Under the pieces are notes generated by a model. The model worked only from the letters and a program-made list of their open reading frames with translations, had not been told where the DNA came from and ran no database searches. Shown here in pieces: positions 53,418 through 61,680 of a stretch of 64,000 nt of DNA. Source of the stretch: WHSW01 sp963851045 (lineage in GTDB: Bacteria > Actinomycetota > Thermoleophilia > Solirubrobacterales > 70-9); the NCBI GenBank assembly GCA_963851045.1, contig CAWKNC010000001.1, positions 434,001 through 498,000 on the forward strand, read 5' to 3'. A program made the translations under genes and the position numbers. Positions within the stretch are counted from its first letter, which is position 1, and the number at the start of each line of letters is the position of its first letter.

Positions 53418-54077
53418 TCACAGTGGATCCCACGGACGGGCCATCCAGGTTGAGCAGACCCACTCCCCCTCGCTTGGGTAGGCCGTCTCCGCAACGGCGG
53501 ACCGATGCTGGAAGGCGCTGAGTCCGCAATTGACGGTTCGCAGCTGCCATAGCCGCTGGGTCTGAGCGGGCGTGAAGTCGTCCTCTAGGAAGCTGTGGAC
53601 GAAGAGAAAGCGCAACAGCAGTCCGTGGCTGACGGCGAGAACTCGCTGGTCGCGGTGGGCGAGGAACAGCGCCTTCACGCGCTCCACTCGAGCGATCATG
53701 TCGGCGAAAGACTCAGCGCCATCGGGTGCGGCGCGGGGGTCGTCCGGGTTCGCGGCCATCCGCGCGGACCACCGAGCCAGTCTCTGTTCTTCACCGTTGA
53801 GCCTGTAGTGACCATCGCCCTCGCGCAGCTCGATCAGGTCCTCGTGAATCTCGACCTCGAGACCGAGCTCGGCAGCAATCGGCTCGGCGGTCTCCCGGGC
53901 CCGTCGAAGCGGGCTCGACCAGAGCCGGTCGATTCGCAGGCCGCCAAGGTGCTTGGCGGCAAGCGCCGCCTGCTCGTGGCCCCGGGCGGTGAGGAGATCG
54001 CCGTCCGCGTCGGAGAGGTCACGGCCCGGCTCCGCGTTGGACACCGACTCGCCGTGGCGGATGAGGTGGGCGATCAC
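53418..54077 (-). CDS. histidine phosphatase family protein
   Basis: A 219-residue phosphoglycerate-mutase-like phosphatase. The phospho-acceptor motif is LIRHGESVSN near residues 5-14, the second arginine lies in SSPLRRARETAEPIA and the second catalytic His in AVSHGLLLRF. The substrate cannot be assigned; relatives act on sugar phosphates, nucleotides or phosphoproteins. GTG start. It is convergent with the PhoD-like gene, seven bases apart. Confidence 0.87.
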   Translation of the reverse strand: MIAHLIRHGESVSNAEPGRDLSDADGDLLTARGHEQAALAAKHLGGLRIDRLWSSPLRRARETAEPIAAELGLEVEIHEDLIELREGDGHYRLNGEEQRLARWSARMAANPDDPRAAPDGAESFADMIARVERVKALFLAHRDQRVLAVSHGLLLRFLFVHSFLEDDFTPAQTQRLWQLRTVNCGLSAFQHRSAVAETAYPSEGEWVCSTWMARPWDPL

Positions 54078-54103
54078 GTCGGTCGGAGCGTTCGCGTCAA
54101 CAG

Positions 54104-54174
54104 TGGGGGCGCTGGGAATCGAACCCAGACCAGCAGATTAAAAGTCTGCAGCCCGACCTTCGGGCCACGCCCCC
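54104..54174 (-). tRNA. tRNA-Lys(UUU)
   Basis: On the minus strand the acceptor stem GGGGGCG pairs with CGCCCCC, the D-stem is GCCC/GGGC, and the anticodon arm GCAGA-CTTTTAA-TCTGC gives anticodon TTT. The T-arm is CTGGG-TTCGATT-CCCAG and the variable loop has four bases. No CCA is encoded. Confidence 0.95.
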
Positions 54175-54245
54175 GAGCATACGTCGCACTTGTTCTGAGT
54201 CTGCCGCAATTGTCCGCCTGCCGGGACCGGGTTTGTCGATCAGCC

Positions 54246-54923
54246 TCAGCCGAGCGAGTAGTCGCACACCTCGTCGAGCACGACGCGACCGGCGATCTCC
54301 GCCGTCTCGGCGCCGACGGGGCGGGCGTAGATCACCGACCCCTCGCCCTGGCGAATTTCGATCTCGCGACCGAGCTGCGCCGTGAGCCGGAGGGCGGCCG
54401 AGCCGGTCGCCTCGTCCTCGTCGATCCCGCCCTCGGCGACAAACACCCGCGTTCGCATGAGACCCGCGTCCTCATCTAGCCACGCCCACACCGCAACCCA
54501 CTCATGGCCTTCCGGGGGGCCGGTCAGCGCGTTGACCTGATCGGGCGAATCCAACTGCACCAGGTCCCACGGCGGTCCCCACTCGGGATTCGCCACAACC
54601 CTGACGAGGTCCCCGTCGAACTTCACCGGCACGTCGCCCGCGGGCGGCCGCAGCATCGGCACGTCGTGGCCGCGCTCGCGCAGGAGCCACGCGGTGCCGA
54701 CGAGTGGATGCCCCACCAGCGGGAGCTCGACCTCCGGTGTGAAGATCCGCATCTCGCCACGCCCGGGCTCGTCGACGAAGACGGTCTCGGAATAGCCGAG
54801 ATCGGCGGCGACCGCCTGGCGCTGATTCTCGGGCACATCGCCCTCAAAGAACACACCGAGCGGATTGCCCCCCGTGCCGTCGGCGGCGCAGAAAACGCGC
54901 AGGACCGTGAGCTCTGCGGCCAC
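54246..54923 (-). CDS. PhzF-family isomerase-like protein
   Basis: A 225-residue protein of the PhzF (diaminopimelate-epimerase fold) family. Features are VLRVFCAADGTGGNPLGVFF near the start, LGYSETVFVDEP, IFTPEVELPLVGHPLVGTAWLL and the C-terminal DEDEATGSAALRL. The usual catalytic Glu region (SETVFV) is present. Length is short compared with PhzF (about 280). The GTG at 54923 begins four bases after the purH stop, so it is cotranscribed with the purine genes; a longer open frame upstream overlaps purH and is not coding. Function unknown. Confidence 0.8.
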   Translation of the reverse strand: MAAELTVLRVFCAADGTGGNPLGVFFEGDVPENQRQAVAADLGYSETVFVDEPGRGEMRIFTPEVELPLVGHPLVGTAWLLRERGHDVPMLRPPAGDVPVKFDGDLVRVVANPEWGPPWDLVQLDSPDQVNALTGPPEGHEWVAVWAWLDEDAGLMRTRVFVAEGGIDEDEATGSAALRLTAQLGREIEIRQGEGSVIYARPVGAETAEIAGRVVLDEVCDYSLG

Positions 54924-54927
54924 CGCG

Positions 54928-56547
54928 TTAGTGGCGGAAGTGCCGGCGGCCGGTGAAGACCATGGCGACGCCGGCGTCATCGCAGGCGGCGATGACCTCG
55001 TCATCCCGCTTCGAGCCGCCCGGCTGGACAACGGTGGAGGCGCCGGCCTCGATCGCGCCCTTCGGTCCATCGGCGAACGGAAAGAACGCATCGGAGGCGA
55101 CGACCGACCCGCGAAGCATGTCGGGAGCCTTTTCACTGAATGCGGCGCCGGCCTTTTCAACGGCCAGCCGGACCGAGTCAACCCGGCTCATCTGCCCGGC
55201 CCCGATCCCGACCGTTGCGCCTCCCTTGGCAAACACGATCGCGTTAGAGCGCACGTGGCGGCAAACCTTCCACGCGAAGAGCACGTCGTCCCACTGCTCC
55301 TCGGGCGGCTGCGCCTCGGTCGGAACGGTCATCGTCTCGCGGGTCTCGTCGATGCGGTCGGCGTCCTGTGCGAGCAATCCGCCCCTCACTCGCTTGAGAT
55401 CGCGCTCACGCGGCTCGTAGGCGATGTCCTCGACGTCGAGGATCCGGATCGTCTCCTTGCGGGTCAGGATCTCAAGCGCGTCCTCCTCGAAGCCGGGCGC
55501 CAGCAGCACTTCGACGAACTGCTGCGACAGCCGCTCCGCCAGCGTGGCGTCGATTCGCCGGTTGAAGACGAGCACACCCCCAAACGCCGAGAGGGGATCG
55601 CAGGCAAAGGCTTTCTCATAGGCCTCGAGCGCCGACGTTGCCACGGCGACGCCACAGGGGTTGTTGTGCTTGACGATCACGCACGCCGGCTCGTCGAACT
55701 CCTCCAGCAGCCGTCGGGCCGAGTCGAGATCGAGGACGTTGTTGAACGACAGGTCCTTCCCGTGCAGTTTGCCGACGCCGCTGAGGACGTTCTCCTTGAT
55801 CGAGGTGTCGGCATACAGCGCTGCCTTCTGATGCGGGTTCTCGCCATAGGACAGGTCCAGCAATTTCTCGAACGACACCGTGAAGTGACTCGGAAAGACC
55901 TCGTAGCGCAGACCGAACCAGCGCGAGATCGATGCGTCGTACTTCGCGATCTGGGCGAATGCCTCATTCGCGAGCCAGTGGCGCGTCTCCGCGGAGACGT
56001 CACCGCCCGAGTCGCTCATCTCGGCGATGACGGCGTCGTAGCTCTCAGGAGTCACGACGACCGCGACGGCGTCATGGTTCTTTGCCGCGGCGCGGATCAT
56101 GGTCGGGCCGCCGATATCAATGTTCTCGACGGCCTCGGCCTCGGTCACCCCTGGCACAGCCACCGTTTCCTCGAACGGATAGAGGTTCACGCAGACGAGA
56201 TCGATCGGCTCGATTCCCTCTTGGGCGAGAGTCTGCATGTGGTCGGCGAGGTCACGGCGCGCAAGCAGCGCGGCGTGCAGTCGCGGGTGCAGCGTTTTGA
56301 CCCGCCCGCCGAGAATCTCCGGCGAGCCGGTGAACTCGGAAACCTCAGTCACCTCGATTCCAGCCTCGCGCAAAGCTGCAGCGGTACCGCCGGTCGACAG
56401 GACTTCGATGTCGAGGTCGCGCAGAGCTCGGGCGAAGTCGACGACGCCTGTTTTGTCCGAGACCGAAACCAGCGCGCGCTGAACGCGGATCGGTACGCCG
56501 ACCGGCGCGGACCCGCCCTCCTCGGTGATCGCAGACTCGACTTGCAT
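54928..56547 (-). CDS. purH: AICAR formyltransferase/IMP cyclohydrolase
   Basis: A 539-residue bifunctional enzyme for the last two steps of IMP synthesis. The N-terminal cyclohydrolase domain has RALVSVSDKTGVVDFARAL and GGRVKTLHPRLHAALLARRD. The C-terminal transformylase domain has KHNNPCGVA with the Lys-His pair, AFGGVLVFNRRIDATLA and GGSKRDDEVIAACDDAGVAM. The ATG at 56547 gives about 20 extra residues before the family start. It is fourth of five genes in the operon purF-recQ-purN-purH-phzF. Confidence 0.95.
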   Translation of the reverse strand: MQVESAITEEGGSAPVGVPIRVQRALVSVSDKTGVVDFARALRDLDIEVLSTGGTAAALREAGIEVTEVSEFTGSPEILGGRVKTLHPRLHAALLARRDLADHMQTLAQEGIEPIDLVCVNLYPFEETVAVPGVTEAEAVENIDIGGPTMIRAAAKNHDAVAVVVTPESYDAVIAEMSDSGGDVSAETRHWLANEAFAQIAKYDASISRWFGLRYEVFPSHFTVSFEKLLDLSYGENPHQKAALYADTSIKENVLSGVGKLHGKDLSFNNVLDLDSARRLLEEFDEPACVIVKHNNPCGVAVATSALEAYEKAFACDPLSAFGGVLVFNRRIDATLAERLSQQFVEVLLAPGFEEDALEILTRKETIRILDVEDIAYEPRERDLKRVRGGLLAQDADRIDETRETMTVPTEAQPPEEQWDDVLFAWKVCRHVRSNAIVFAKGGATVGIGAGQMSRVDSVRLAVEKAGAAFSEKAPDMLRGSVVASDAFFPFADGPKGAIEAGASTVVQPGGSKRDDEVIAACDDAGVAMVFTGRRHFRH

Positions 56548-56584
56548 GGCTCGCTTCGAGTCTATGCGTCGGATGAGCGCTGGA

Positions 56585-57202
56585 TCACGCTGAGATCCGC
56601 ACAATCCGCGGATCCTGATCGTCGAACGAGACCCGGCCGGCCGCGATCATGCGCACGGCCTCCGGCAGTAACTCGTGCTCGACCGCGTGAATTGCCTGCT
56701 CGAGCTCGGCCCGATCGCGCGATGACGGAACGGGCACCGCACGCTGCAACAGCACCGGTCCGGTGTCGACCCCTTCGTCGACGAAATGCACGGTCACGCC
56801 GGTGACGCGAACCCCGTAATCAAGCGCCTGTCCGATCGCGTCAAGTCCGGTGAACGACGGCAGCAGCGCAGGGTGCACGTTGATCACCCGACGCGCGAAG
56901 CGGCGCACGAAGGAAGCGGAGAGCAGTTGCATGTATCCCGCGAGCACGACGAGATCGACCTGACGCTCCTCGAGCCAGTCGCCGAGCGCTCCATCGCGCG
57001 CCGCGCGATCGGCGTGGTCAGCGGCCGCGAATACAGCCGTCTCGACGCCTGCACTCCGAGCCCGCTCGAGCGCTTGCGCACCCGGCTTGTCCGACCCGAC
57101 GGCGACGACCTCGGCTCGGTCGCGCCGTTGGATCTGATCGAGGATCGCCTGCAGGTTCGTCCCCGTGCCCGATGCAAGGACGCCGATCCTCAATGCGCTC
57201 AC
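56585..57202 (-). CDS. purN: phosphoribosylglycinamide formyltransferase
   Basis: A 205-residue 10-formyl-THF-dependent GAR transformylase. The phosphate loop is LASGTGTNLQAI and the catalytic residues are in INVHPALLPSF (Asn, His) and HFVDEGVDTGPVLLQ (Asp). GTG start. It is separated by 52 bp from recQ upstream and 37 bp from purH downstream. Confidence 0.95.
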   Translation of the reverse strand: MSALRIGVLASGTGTNLQAILDQIQRRDRAEVVAVGSDKPGAQALERARSAGVETAVFAAADHADRAARDGALGDWLEERQVDLVVLAGYMQLLSASFVRRFARRVINVHPALLPSFTGLDAIGQALDYGVRVTGVTVHFVDEGVDTGPVLLQRAVPVPSSRDRAELEQAIHAVEHELLPEAVRMIAAGRVSFDDQDPRIVRISA

Positions 57203-57254
57203 CGAGCGGACACTACGAGAGCTTGCACCGGTTGGGATCCTGCGACACCGAGGT

Positions 57255-58799
57255 TCAGGCGGCTCGCGCCGTCAGCGCCAGCTTCGGAAAGCGCCCGCCG
57301 GTCGAGCGCAGCATGCCGCCGTCGATGAGGGCATCGACCTCGCGCAAGAGGTCCTCGGCGCGCCAGTCGTGAAAGTCGCCGTATCCCGGCAGTTCGTCGT
57401 ATCCGTTGTTGAGGACGACCTTGCTGCGCCCTCCTCGCAGAACCTCGACGGTTCGTGTGCGGCCGATCGCGGGCTCAGCTGTGCGGACCACCTCCAGGAT
57501 CGCTCGTTCGATCGTGCCGCGCTCCGCATCGCTGGCGCTTGACGGCCGCGCCGCGGCGGCTGCGGCTGTCGGTGCGGCGACGATCCCCAGCGTGCCGTCG
57601 CAGACGTCACAGCAGCGTCCCGTGGACTCGGGAGCGACGCGATCGCCGAAGTGGCTGAGGATCGCCGCGCGGCGGCAGCTGGCGCCCTCAACGTAACCCC
57701 AAACTTCGCGGTACTGACGCCACCGGTGATTCTTTGCCTCGGGGTCCTGAACCTGGTTGATGAAGAAGACGTGCAGTCCCTTGTCGCGGTTCTCGGCAAG
57801 CAGCACGCAGCGAGACGGGATCCCATCGCGGCCGGCGCGGCCAGCCTCCTGGTAGTAGGCCTCGAGCGACGACGGCACCACCTCGTGGATCACGGTTCGA
57901 ACATCGGCCTTGTCGACGCCCATGCCGAAGGCGTTGGTGGCGACCACCACCGGGGTCTCACCGCTCATGAACGCGCGCTGAGCTTCCGCCCGCGGTTCGC
58001 GCTCGAGCCCGGCGTGGTACGCCGGCACCGGAACGCCAAGCTCGCGCGAGAGCCATTTCGCCGTCTCGTCGGTCTTCTTCCGCGTACCCGCGTAGACGAT
58101 CGCCGGCAGACCGTCGGGCTCGCGCAGCAGCGCGAGCGTCGCGGCCCGCTTGGCGCGATCCGATCCGATCGCGACGACGTCGTAGGACAGGTTGGGGCGG
58201 TCGAACCCGGTCGTGAGCCTGACGGGGTCCTGCAATCCGAGCCGCCGGGCGACGTCGGAGGCGACTTGCGGGGTTGCCGTCGCGGTAGCGGCGAAGATCG
58301 AGCGAGCCCCTAGCTGATGGGCGACGTCGCCGAGGCGGAAGTACTCGGGCCGGAAGTCGTGTCCCCACTGGCTCACGCAGTGTGCCTCGTCGACGACGAA
58401 GAGGCCGATCTCGGCCTCCGAGAGACGATCCGTGAACCCCGGTGAGGAGAAGCGCTCGGGTGCCACGTAGAGCATGTCGATCTCACCCGCGAGCGCGCGC
58501 TCGAGCGCGTGACGGTTGGACGCGGCGTCGCGCTGCGCGTTGATCAGCTCGGCCCTTCCGCCCAGACCCTCCACCTGATCGGTCATTAGCGAAACGAGCG
58601 GTGAGACGACGACGCCGAGCTTGCGATCCAGCACCGCTGGTAGCTGGTAGCAGAGCGACTTGCCGGCGCCGGTGGGCATCACCAATAGAACGTCTCGGCT
58701 GGACACAGCGGCCTGCACGGCCTCGAGCTGGCCGCGGCGAAAGGCGCCGTGGCCAAAGCGCTCGCGCAGGGCGCCGGTCAGTTGCTCCTCGGTCAGCAT
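57255..58799 (-). CDS. recQ: RecQ-family ATP-dependent DNA helicase
   Basis: A 514-residue 3'-5' helicase. Motif I is MPTGAGKSLCYQLPA, motif II VVDEAHCVSQWGHDFRPEY, and the RecQ zinc-binding region has Cys in SCRRAAILSHFG and RCCDVCDG. The protein is shorter than E. coli RecQ (about 610) and I see no HRDC domain; the last ~100 residues form a short winged-helix-like region (GRTRTVEVLRGGRSK). It sits between purF and purN with 10-bp and 52-bp gaps, an unusual place for a repair helicase. Confidence 0.93.
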   Translation of the reverse strand: MLTEEQLTGALRERFGHGAFRRGQLEAVQAAVSSRDVLLVMPTGAGKSLCYQLPAVLDRKLGVVVSPLVSLMTDQVEGLGGRAELINAQRDAASNRHALERALAGEIDMLYVAPERFSSPGFTDRLSEAEIGLFVVDEAHCVSQWGHDFRPEYFRLGDVAHQLGARSIFAATATATPQVASDVARRLGLQDPVRLTTGFDRPNLSYDVVAIGSDRAKRAATLALLREPDGLPAIVYAGTRKKTDETAKWLSRELGVPVPAYHAGLEREPRAEAQRAFMSGETPVVVATNAFGMGVDKADVRTVIHEVVPSSLEAYYQEAGRAGRDGIPSRCVLLAENRDKGLHVFFINQVQDPEAKNHRWRQYREVWGYVEGASCRRAAILSHFGDRVAPESTGRCCDVCDGTLGIVAAPTAAAAAARPSSASDAERGTIERAILEVVRTAEPAIGRTRTVEVLRGGRSKVVLNNGYDELPGYGDFHDWRAEDLLREVDALIDGGMLRSTGGRFPKLALTARAA

Positions 58800-58809
58800 C
58801 CAGTCGGGC

Positions 58810-60246
58810 TCAGCGCGCGCCCTGCACTACCGGGAGCGGCTCGAGCGCGAACTTGCCGTTGGCGTGGCCGCCGTCGCCGAGCGGGTACTCGCCGGTGAAG
58901 CACGCGTCGCAGTGAACCTCGCGCGGGGTGCCTACTGCCTCGTAGACGCCATCGAGCGAGATGTAGGCGAGCGACTCGGCGCCAAGTTCCGTGGCGATCT
59001 CCGCCTCGGAGCGGCCGTGGGCGATCATCTCCTCGCTCGTCGACATGTCGACCCCGTAGTGACAGGGATAGCGGATCGGGGGCGCTGAAATCCGCAGGTG
59101 CACCTCTGAGGCACCGGCGTCGCGGAGCATGCCGATGATCTGGCGTGTCGTGTTGCCGCGGACGATTGAGTCGTCCACCACGACGACACGCTTGCCCGAC
59201 ACGATCTCGGGCAGTGGGTTGAACTTCATTCGCAGGCCGTGCTTGCGGAGCTCCTGGCCGGGCTGGATGAACGTCCGCTGGACGTAGCGGTTCTTGATCA
59301 GTCCGTCGTCCTTCGGCAAACCCGACTCACGCGCGAAGCCATTCGCCGCAGGATTGCCCGAGTCGGGCACCGCAATCACCAGGTCGGCGTCGACGGGCGC
59401 CTCGCGCGCGAGAATCGCCCCCATCCGGCCGCGCACCTCCTGCAGGACGCGGCCCTCGAGGCGCGAGTCCGGTCGCGAGAAGTAGATGTGCTCGAAGACG
59501 CAGTGGGCCTGTCGCTCCGACGCGACCACCTGGGTGGACTCGAGGCCGTCTGCGGTCAGCGAGACCGCCTCACCCGGCGAGACCTCGCGAATCAGCTCGG
59601 CGCCGATGATGTCGAACGCGCAACTCTCCGACGCGACGCACCAGGTCCCGTCGCCGAGCCGACCGAGCGACAGCGGCCGAACGCCATACGGATCGCGAAA
59701 GGCGACGATGGCCCGCTTGGTCATGACCACGGTGGAGTAGGCACCCTCCAGTCGCGGCATCACGGCAGCCACCGCCGCCTCGATTGGGCGGACCTCCTCG
59801 ATCGAAAGCAGCGCCGCGATGATCTCGGAGTCCGATGTTCCCCTGAACGTGATCCCCTTCTCGCGCAGCTCGTTGTAGAGCTCGACGGCGTTGGTCAGGT
59901 TGCCGTTGTGTGCGAGCGCGACCTCTCGGCCGTCGTCGCGCCAGACCGGCTGTGAGTTGTCCCAAGAGCCGCCGCCGGTGGTCGAGTAGCGGACGTGACC
60001 GATCGCCATGTCGCCGTCAAGAGCTCGGAGCTTCTGCTCATCAAAGACCTGCGACACGAGTCCGGTGTCGCGAAGCGTCGTGATGTGCCCGCCCTCGCAG
60101 GTGGCGATTCCAGCCGACTCCTGTCCGCGGTGCTGAAGCGCGTACAGCGCGAAATACGCGAGACGCGCGACCTCGTGGCCCGGCGCGTAAACGCCGAACA
60201 CACCGCATTCGTCGCGAGGTCCATCGCGGTCCTCAAGGGAGCTCAT
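58810..60246 (-). CDS. purF: amidophosphoribosyltransferase
   Basis: A 478-residue enzyme committing PRPP to purine synthesis. A short propeptide ends before Cys14 (DECGVFGVY), the N-terminal nucleophile for glutamine hydrolysis. The PRPP motif is VVVVDDSIVRGNTT. Cysteines at the B. subtilis-type [4Fe-4S] positions are present (CVFEHIYFSRPDS, CHYGVDM, CDACF), so the protein is likely oxygen-sensitive. It is first in the leftward purine operon. The divergent gap to the next gene contains a 6-bp dyad CCGGAC...GTCCGG at 60298-60323. Confidence 0.95.
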   Translation of the reverse strand: MSSLEDRDGPRDECGVFGVYAPGHEVARLAYFALYALQHRGQESAGIATCEGGHITTLRDTGLVSQVFDEQKLRALDGDMAIGHVRYSTTGGGSWDNSQPVWRDDGREVALAHNGNLTNAVELYNELREKGITFRGTSDSEIIAALLSIEEVRPIEAAVAAVMPRLEGAYSTVVMTKRAIVAFRDPYGVRPLSLGRLGDGTWCVASESCAFDIIGAELIREVSPGEAVSLTADGLESTQVVASERQAHCVFEHIYFSRPDSRLEGRVLQEVRGRMGAILAREAPVDADLVIAVPDSGNPAANGFARESGLPKDDGLIKNRYVQRTFIQPGQELRKHGLRMKFNPLPEIVSGKRVVVVDDSIVRGNTTRQIIGMLRDAGASEVHLRISAPPIRYPCHYGVDMSTSEEMIAHGRSEAEIATELGAESLAYISLDGVYEAVGTPREVHCDACFTGEYPLGDGGHANGKFALEPLPVVQGAR

Positions 60247-60399
60247 TGAGCCTTCTCTTCGATCCCAAGAAGTCGTGGCAGAGGCAGGCGGCGCCTACCG
60301 GACAAGGCTAGCAACGCGTCCGGATTCGCCAGGGGCCGCGAGTGGGCAGTTCGTCCATGCAGAGGACGCTTGTCCGTGCGATCGTCGATCATCGTGAAC

Positions 60400-61635
60400 A
60401 TGAGACGCGGGTTCGCTGCAATATTCGCCGCCGTGCTGCTCGGGGCGGGCGCGACCACGGCCGCCGCCGCGCCAGGCGACGTCTACGTCGCCGACAACGC
60501 GGCCGGGCCCGGGGGGAGCGGCGCGATCTTTCGTGTGAACCTCACGACTGGTGAGCGCACGGTGGTCGCCTCAGGGCCGCCGCTCGTGCGGCCTGCCGAC
60601 ATGGTGTTCGACCCCGACGGCCAGCTGATTGTCACCGATGAGGGCGCCGAGGCCATCTATCGCGTCGACCCGCTCACGGGCACCGCGAGCGAGGTCGCCG
60701 CCGGAGGGCAGCTGGCCGATCCTTGGGGGGTGACCTTTGGCCCGGGTGGGCGCCTGTTCGTCGCCGACGTCGGCTTCGCGACCCCGGCGGCGGTGATTTT
60801 TCGGATCAACGCCGAGAACGGCGCGAAGATGCAACTGGCGAGCGGACCACCGCTCGTCGATCCAGTCGGGATCACGCAGGCGCCGGACGGCACGCTGACC
60901 GCAACGGACCTCAACGTGCTCGGTGGTGGCGACGACGGTGCGGTTTACGGGGTGGACCCGGATACCGGCGCCGTGACTCCATTGATCTCCGGTGCGCCAT
61001 TGGCCGATCCATGGGGGCTTGTCGCGAGCGTTGACGGCAAGGTCGTGATCGCCGACGGCGGCGCAGCAGGTGGGTCCGGGGCCATCCTCCTGCTCGATCC
61101 AGCGGTGCCGAGCGTGAGCACGCTCGCGACATCGCCGGACTTTGTCGAGCCGTCCGACGTCGCCTTGCTCGGCAGCCAGCTCATCCTCGTTGCGGATCGC
61201 GACGCCGGAGCGTTGTTCCGAGTCGATCCAGCGACCGGCGTCGTCGCAACGATCGCCTCGGGTCCGCCCTTCGTCGACCCCGTCTCCGTGCTCGCCGAGC
61301 CGCCAACCTGCGGCGGGCGTCTTGCGACCATCATCGGTACGCCGGGCCCCGATCGCATCATCGGCTCACGGTTTGCCGACGTCATCAGCGGGGGTGCCGG
61401 CAACGACATCATCCGTGGCGCCAACAACAACGACGTGATTTGCGGCGATGACGGGAAGGACCGGATCAACGGCAGCAAGGGCGCGGATCAGCTCTTTGGC
61501 GGAGCTGGCAGGGACCGCCTCAACGGCGCTCCTGGGCCCGACCTGTTCGATGGGGGACCCGGTCGCGACCGTTGTGACGGCAAGGGCTCCAAAGACCAGG
61601 CGACGGGCTGCGAGCGCATGCTTCGCATCCCGTGA
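60400..61635 (+). CDS. secreted NHL/SMP-30-like propeller protein with RTX-type calcium repeats
   Basis: A 411-residue predicted secreted protein with signal peptide RRGFAAIFAAVLLGAGATTAAAA. Residues about 25-300 are propeller repeats of ~45 residues with the pattern IFRVN...TGE, VASGPPLV.P..M.FDPDG and I.VTDEG. The C-terminal ~95 residues are four or five hemolysin-type nonapeptide repeats (GTPGPDRIIG, GGAGNDIIRG, GSKGADQLFGGAGRDRLNG) that bind Ca2+, closed by a Cys pair (RCDGKGSKDQATGCERML). RTX repeats often mark type I secretion, but here a Sec signal is present. A TTG ten codons upstream is an alternative start. It separates purL from the other purine genes. Confidence 0.82.
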   Translation: MRRGFAAIFAAVLLGAGATTAAAAPGDVYVADNAAGPGGSGAIFRVNLTTGERTVVASGPPLVRPADMVFDPDGQLIVTDEGAEAIYRVDPLTGTASEVAAGGQLADPWGVTFGPGGRLFVADVGFATPAAVIFRINAENGAKMQLASGPPLVDPVGITQAPDGTLTATDLNVLGGGDDGAVYGVDPDTGAVTPLISGAPLADPWGLVASVDGKVVIADGGAAGGSGAILLLDPAVPSVSTLATSPDFVEPSDVALLGSQLILVADRDAGALFRVDPATGVVATIASGPPFVDPVSVLAEPPTCGGRLATIIGTPGPDRIIGSRFADVISGGAGNDIIRGANNNDVICGDDGKDRINGSKGADQLFGGAGRDRLNGAPGPDLFDGGPGRDRCDGKGSKDQATGCERMLRIP

Positions 61636-61680
61636 GTGCCCGCAGCTGAGCATTCGCCACCGCGAGGATCTACACGGAGC

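Noticed and set aside
54924..55181. Longer minus-strand extension of the PhzF-like frame
   Set aside because: It lies entirely in the 3' end of purH in another frame and has no family similarity.
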